Assembly: GCA_018613055.1 (NCBI GenBank)
Contig: JAGGQZ010000013.1
Location: 372,001-436,000 of the forward strand
Length of the DNA: 64,000 bases
Source: Chryseobacterium sp. ISL-80
GTDB lineage: Bacteria; Bacillota; Bacilli; Bacillales; Cytobacillaceae
Direction of reading: 5' to 3'
Part shown: positions 57,234 to 64,000 of the stretch, piece by piece
Position numbering within the stretch: the stretch's first letter is position 1
Layout: every line of letters starts with the position of its first letter
Program-made: the position numbers and the translations under genes
Notes under the pieces: model-generated
Database searches by the model: none
What the model was told of the DNA's origin: nothing
The model's input: only the letters and a program-made list of their open reading frames with translations

Positions 57234-58241
57234 ATGGCAGTAAAAGTTGGTATTAACGGATTTGGACGTATTGGACGCGTAGTTTTCCGCGCGGCATTGA
57301 AGAACCCTAATGTGGAAGTAGTTGCAGTTAACGATTTAACTGATGCAAACATGCTTGCTCACCTTTTAAAATATGATACAGTTCACGGAACATTGAACGA
57401 AGAAATCACAGTTGACGGTGACTACCTTGTAGTTGACGGCCACAAAGTGAAAGTACTTGCTGAAAGAGATCCAGCTCAACTTGGCTGGGGCGACCTTGGC
57501 GTAGAAGTAGTAGTAGAATCTACTGGCCGTTTCACAAAGCGTGCTGATGCTGCTAAACACCTTGAAGCAGGCGCGAAGAAAGTTATCATTTCTGCTCCAG
57601 CTTCTGACGAAGATATCACAATCGTTATGGGTGTTAACGACGACAAGTACGATGCAGCGAACCACCATGTAATCTCTAATGCATCTTGTACAACAAACTG
57701 CCTGGCTCCATTTGCGAAAGTTCTGAACGACAACTTCGGAATCAAGCGCGGTATGATGACAACTGTTCACTCATACACAAATGACCAGCAAATTCTTGAC
57801 CTTCCGCACAAAGACTACCGTCGTGCGCGTGCAGCTGCGGAAAACATCATTCCTACAACAACTGGTGCTGCAAAAGCAGTTTCTCTAGTATTGCCTGAAC
57901 TTAAAGGCAAATTGAACGGTGGAGCAATGCGTGTTCCAACTCCAAACGTTTCACTAGTTGACCTTGTTGCTGAGCTTGAAAAAGACGTAACAGTTGAAGA
58001 AATCAATGCTGCATTCAAGAAAGCTTCTGAAAACGAACTTAAAGGTATCCTTGGATACAGCGAAGAGCCACTAGTATCAAGCGACTACAATGGCTGTGCA
58101 AACTCTTCTACAATCGATGCACTTTCAACAATGGTTATGGAAGGCAGCATGGTAAAAGTTATCTCTTGGTATGACAACGAGTCTGGCTACTCTAACCGTG
58201 TAGTTGACCTGGTTGATTTCATCGCTAAAAAAGGTCTGTAA
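57234..58241 (+). CDS. gapA: Glyceraldehyde-3-phosphate dehydrogenase (glycolytic)
   Basis: NAD-dependent oxidation of glyceraldehyde-3-phosphate to 1,3-bisphosphoglycerate. It has 335 residues. The NAD fold INGFGRIGR is at ~7-15, catalytic Cys152 lies in [12 protein letters not shown], and His179 follows in TVHSYTNDQ. Its place behind cggR marks the glycolytic rather than the gluconeogenic enzyme. Codon use is visibly biased towards highly expressed codons (frequent GTA, ACA, GCA, CTT). The ribosome binding site is AAAGGAGG. Confidence 0.98.
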   Translation: MAVKVGINGFGRIGRVVFRAALKNPNVEVVAVNDLTDANMLAHLLKYDTVHGTLNEEITVDGDYLVVDGHKVKVLAERDPAQLGWGDLGVEVVVESTGRFTKRADAAKHLEAGAKKVIISAPASDEDITIVMGVNDDKYDAANHHVISNASCTTNCLAPFAKVLNDNFGIKRGMMTTVHSYTNDQQILDLPHKDYRRARAAAENIIPTTTGAAKAVSLVLPELKGKLNGGAMRVPTPNVSLVDLVAELEKDVTVEEINAAFKKASENELKGILGYSEEPLVSSDYNGCANSSTIDALSTMVMEGSMVKVISWYDNESGYSNRVVDLVDFIAKKGL

Positions 58242-58248
58242 GCAAATA

Positions 58249-58278
58249 TTGGATTAACCATCCATTTACGACTATAAT
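58249..58278 (+). promoter_or_regulatory. Candidate promoter between gapA and pgk
   Basis: TTGGAT and TATAAT are separated by 18 nt. The predicted start (~58285) lies just before the hairpin at 58292, so transcripts would immediately enter it. This is unusual for a simple pgk promoter. Confidence 0.5.
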
Positions 58279-58291
58279 GTAGTGGGATGAA

Positions 58292-58326
58292 AAGGGGAGC
58301 GGGGTAAATTCCCTCTCCTCTTTTTC
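58292..58326 (+). terminator. Terminator or attenuator after gapA
   Basis: AGGGGAG and GGG pair with CCC and CTCCTCT with one internal mismatch, around a 7-nt loop, followed by TTTTT. It probably sets the cggR-gapA versus pgk-eno transcript ratio. Confidence 0.7.
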
Positions 58327-58370
58327 TGCTTAATCGCGCATATGCGCCATTTTAAAGGAGGTCTCTAGCC

Positions 58371-59555
58371 TTGAACAAAAAGACAGTAAAAGATGTGGAT
58401 GTAAAAGGAAAACGAGTTTTTTGCCGCGTTGATTTCAACGTGCCGATGAAGGATGGACAGGTTACGGATGAAACAAGGATCCGTGCAGCGCTGCCAACAA
58501 TCAAGTACCTGGTTGATCAGGGTGCAAAAGTCCTTCTTGCAAGCCACCTTGGCCGTCCAAAAGGGCAGGCTGTTGAAGAATTGCGTTTGACTCCAGTAGC
58601 AAAGCGTCTGTCTGAGCTGCTAGGCAAGGATGTAAAGAAAACAGATGAAGCTTACGGCGACTCTGTAAAATCTGAAATCGACAGCATGAACGAGGGCGAT
58701 GTCCTGCTTCTTGAGAATGTCCGTTTCTATCCAGGCGAAGAGAAAAATGATCCTGAACTTGCAAAAGCATTTGCTGAGCTTGCAGATGTATATGTGAACG
58801 ATGCATTCGGAGCTGCACACCGTGCCCATGCTTCAACAGAAGGCATCGCTAAGTACATTCCAGCTGTTTCAGGCTTCCTGATGGAAAAAGAGCTTGAAGT
58901 ACTTGGAAAAGCATTGTCAAACCCAGAGCGTCCATTCACAGCAATCATAGGCGGCGCGAAGGTAAAAGACAAAATCGGCGTTATTGACAACCTGTTGGAA
59001 AAAGTAGATAACCTGATCATCGGCGGCGGACTGGCTTATACATTCGTAAAAGCACAGGGCCACGAAATCGGCAAATCTCTTTTAGAAGAAGATAAAATAG
59101 AATTGGCTAAAAGCTTCATGGAAAAAGCAAAGGCAAAAGGCGTGAACTTCTACATGCCAGTTGACGCAATCGTTGCCGACGATTTTTCTGCGGATGCAAA
59201 TACAAAGGTCGTTCCGATTGAAGAAATTCCTGCAGACTGGGAAGCTCTCGATATCGGACCGAAGACAGCTGAAACTTACCGCGATGTCATCCAGAAGTCC
59301 AAACTGGTTATCTGGAACGGACCAATGGGCGTATTCGAAATCGATAAGTTCGCAGAAGGAACTAAAGCTGTAGCACAAGCATTAGCCGATGCAAGCGATA
59401 CATATTCAGTCATCGGCGGAGGCGACTCTGCAGCAGCAGTCGAGAAATTCGGACTTGCTGAAAAAATGAGCCACATCTCCACAGGCGGCGGAGCTTCCCT
59501 CGAATTCATGGAAGGCAAGCAGCTGCCAGGCGTTGTAGCATTGAACGATAAGTAA
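58371..59555 (+). CDS. pgk: Phosphoglycerate kinase
   Basis: Transfers the 1-phosphate of 1,3-bisphosphoglycerate to ADP. It has 394 residues. The N-terminal substrate site [11 protein letters not shown] (~20-30) and [10 protein letters not shown] (~58) are present, as are the nucleotide motif GGAKVKDKI (~195) and the C-terminal [13 protein letters not shown]. The start is TTG 58371, backed by AAAGGAGG. It is the first gene of pgk-tpiA-gpmI-eno. Confidence 0.98.
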   Translation: MNKKTVKDVDVKGKRVFCRVDFNVPMKDGQVTDETRIRAALPTIKYLVDQGAKVLLASHLGRPKGQAVEELRLTPVAKRLSELLGKDVKKTDEAYGDSVKSEIDSMNEGDVLLLENVRFYPGEEKNDPELAKAFAELADVYVNDAFGAAHRAHASTEGIAKYIPAVSGFLMEKELEVLGKALSNPERPFTAIIGGAKVKDKIGVIDNLLEKVDNLIIGGGLAYTFVKAQGHEIGKSLLEEDKIELAKSFMEKAKAKGVNFYMPVDAIVADDFSADANTKVVPIEEIPADWEALDIGPKTAETYRDVIQKSKLVIWNGPMGVFEIDKFAEGTKAVAQALADASDTYSVIGGGDSAAAVEKFGLAEKMSHISTGGGASLEFMEGKQLPGVVALNDK

Positions 59556-59644
59556 GATTTTAATTCGGAGCGGTGTTGCAGCAGTGCAAGGGTGCGGATC
59601 CTGATGACTGTTGCCCCGCCCGCTATGTAAGACCCAACATCTAG

Positions 59645-61982
<2,338 letters not shown>

Positions 61983-61996
61983 ACTTTAAATTATAA

Positions 61997-63307
<1,311 letters not shown>

Positions 63308-63338
63308 TCTTACGAGGAATTCAATCCCCGTAAGACCG

Positions 63339-63374
63339 AACGCCGGTAGCATGACGATGCTGCCGGCGTTTTTA
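63339..63374 (+). terminator. Intrinsic terminator of the glycolytic operon
   Basis: AACGCCGG-AGCAT pairs with ATGCT-CCGGCGTT (a T·G pair inside) around a 4-nt loop, followed by TTTT. Confidence 0.88.
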
Positions 63375-63402
63375 TGTTCAGTATGAATGTTAATAAGGGA
63401 CC

Positions 63403-63672
63403 ATGACGGACAGAAAAGTTGTCAAAAGGGAAGAAAGTGTCCGTCATCGAGGCTATGACGGACAGAAAAGTTGGCTAAAGAGAAGAAAGTGTCCGTCATC
63501 GAGGCTATGACGGACAGAAAAGTTGTCAAAAGAGAAGAAAGTGTCCGTCATCGAGGCAATGATGGACAGAAAAGTGGACAAAAGAGAAAAAAATGTCCGT
63601 CATCAAGGCTATGACGGACAAAAAAGTTGTCAAAAGGAAAAAAGTGTTCGTAAACCAGTCCATGACGAACAA
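63403..63672 (+). repeat. Tandem array of 52-bp hairpin units
   Basis: Units begin at 63403, 63455, 63507, 63559, 63611 and (partial) 63662, a regular 52-bp period. Each has ATGACGGACA, a ~25-nt purine-rich loop (GAAAAGTTGTCAAAAG...), then TGTCCGTCAT and a 7-nt CGAGGCT linker, so every unit can fold into a 10-bp hairpin. Copies decay to the right. A 66-codon frame across it is a by-product of the repetition. Most of the 472-nt eno-deacetylase gap is this array. Confidence 0.88.
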
Positions 63673-63779
63673 AATATAAAATTTTCTCCGTTATACAAAA
63701 CAATTCATTCCTCAAATAAATAGGCTGTTTTTCCATAATACTATAACTAAAATCAACAAAGATAGGAGCCAGTTGTAAT

Positions 63780-64000
63780 ATGAAAAAGTTCCTCCTTGCT
63801 GTAATCATGATTGTTTTTTTCATACCATCAGTCTTTTCGGGGACTGCCATTGCCACATATACCAGTACTAAAGCTAAAGTATCTTCTCCGGTAAAAAAGA
63901 AAGGAGTGCCATCCTCTGTAAAAAGAGAGAAGTTCGAAAAGACGGGACACGTATTCTGGGATATCCCGGTGGAAGAGAAGCTTGTGGCGTTTACGTTTGA
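63780..64000 (+). CDS. Polysaccharide deacetylase, N-terminal part (3' truncated by window edge)
   Basis: The frame starts at ATG 63780 behind ATAGGAGCC and runs open to the right edge, 73 codons. It has a signal peptide (MKKFLLAVIMIVFFIPSVFS..., ~1-25), a basic linker, and the sequence GHVFWDIPVEEKLVAFTFD, which is the usual lead-in to the NodB motif TFDDGPH. It is therefore the beginning of a second secreted family 4 carbohydrate esterase, distinct from the one at 25.1 kb. The catalytic domain lies outside the window. Confidence 0.75.
   Translation, partial: MKKFLLAVIMIVFFIPSVFSGTAIATYTSTKAKVSSPVKKKGVPSSVKREKFEKTGHVFWDIPVEEKLVAFTF

Noticed and set aside
63403-63672. CRISPR array
   Set aside because: The parts between the short inverted repeats are conserved rather than unique, and no cas gene is present in the window.
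63523-63723. A 66-codon open frame over the tandem hairpin array
   Set aside because: It is a translation of the 52-bp repeats with no ribosome binding site or recognisable protein character.

Overview
The window is one arm segment of a Firmicutes chromosome, almost certainly a Bacillaceae species of the Bacillus/Mesobacillus type. The evidence is strong AGGAGG-type ribosome binding sites, frequent TTG and GTG starts, sigma-A promoters, U-tailed intrinsic terminators, and a gene order that follows Bacillus subtilis over a long stretch: csbA-uvrB-uvrA, yvlABCD, nagR-nagB-nagA, hprK-lgt-yvoD-ppaX-yvoF, hisZGDBHAFI, yvcD, trxB-yvcI-rapZ-glmR-whiA-crh, clpP, tRNA-Arg, sigL(rpoN), cggR-gapA-pgk-tpiA-gpmI-eno.

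Layout. Positions 1-19.6 kb are accessory: the 3' end of feoB, a histidine-rich membrane protein, a divergent membrane-anchored multicopper oxidase, two unknown membrane proteins, an ABC permease pair with no visible ATPase or binding protein, a GAF sensor kinase and NarL-type regulator, two tandem secreted subtilases (the second with SLH-type wall-anchoring repeats), HAD and GNAT enzymes, a chemoreceptor, a decayed IS1595-type transposase, an HTH protein and an EAL-HDOD protein. Positions 19.7-36.9 kb hold csbA, the SOS-regulated excision repair pair uvrBA, a polysaccharide deacetylase, a MITE-like insertion, the envelope-stress operon yvlABCD, a sporulation-type amidase, the GlcNAc catabolic genes with two NagR operators, hprK and the lgt-yvoD-ppaX-yvoF group. 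Positions 37.5-44.0 kb are a compact eight-gene histidine operon. Positions 44-54 kb carry a NERD-domain gene broken by one amber codon, a large repeat block, yvcD, trxB, the rapZ-glmR-whiA-crh group and clpP behind a CtsR operator. From 54 kb on come tRNA-Arg(CCG), sigma-54, a glutaredoxin-like protein, and the CggR-controlled lower glycolysis operon. The window ends 221 nt into a second polysaccharide deacetylase gene.

How the genes work together. HprK, Crh, GlmR, RapZ, CggR, NagR and the lower glycolytic enzymes form a carbon-flux control neighbourhood. CtsR and LexA sites mark heat-shock and SOS control of clpP and uvrBA. The ordinary genes are well conserved; the less ordinary content lies between them. 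Five different short repeat families occupy intergenic space: a 52-bp tandem hairpin array after eno, TATCGACCACATT arrays in opposite orientation on both sides of the his operon (one inside a 266-bp tandem repeat), a degenerate array before hisZ, a ~20-bp TTGCGAATAAA array before the glutaredoxin gene, and GGCT-TTTTCG-ended MITE-like elements. I see no phage, CRISPR array or defence island, and no clear previously undescribed multi-gene system.
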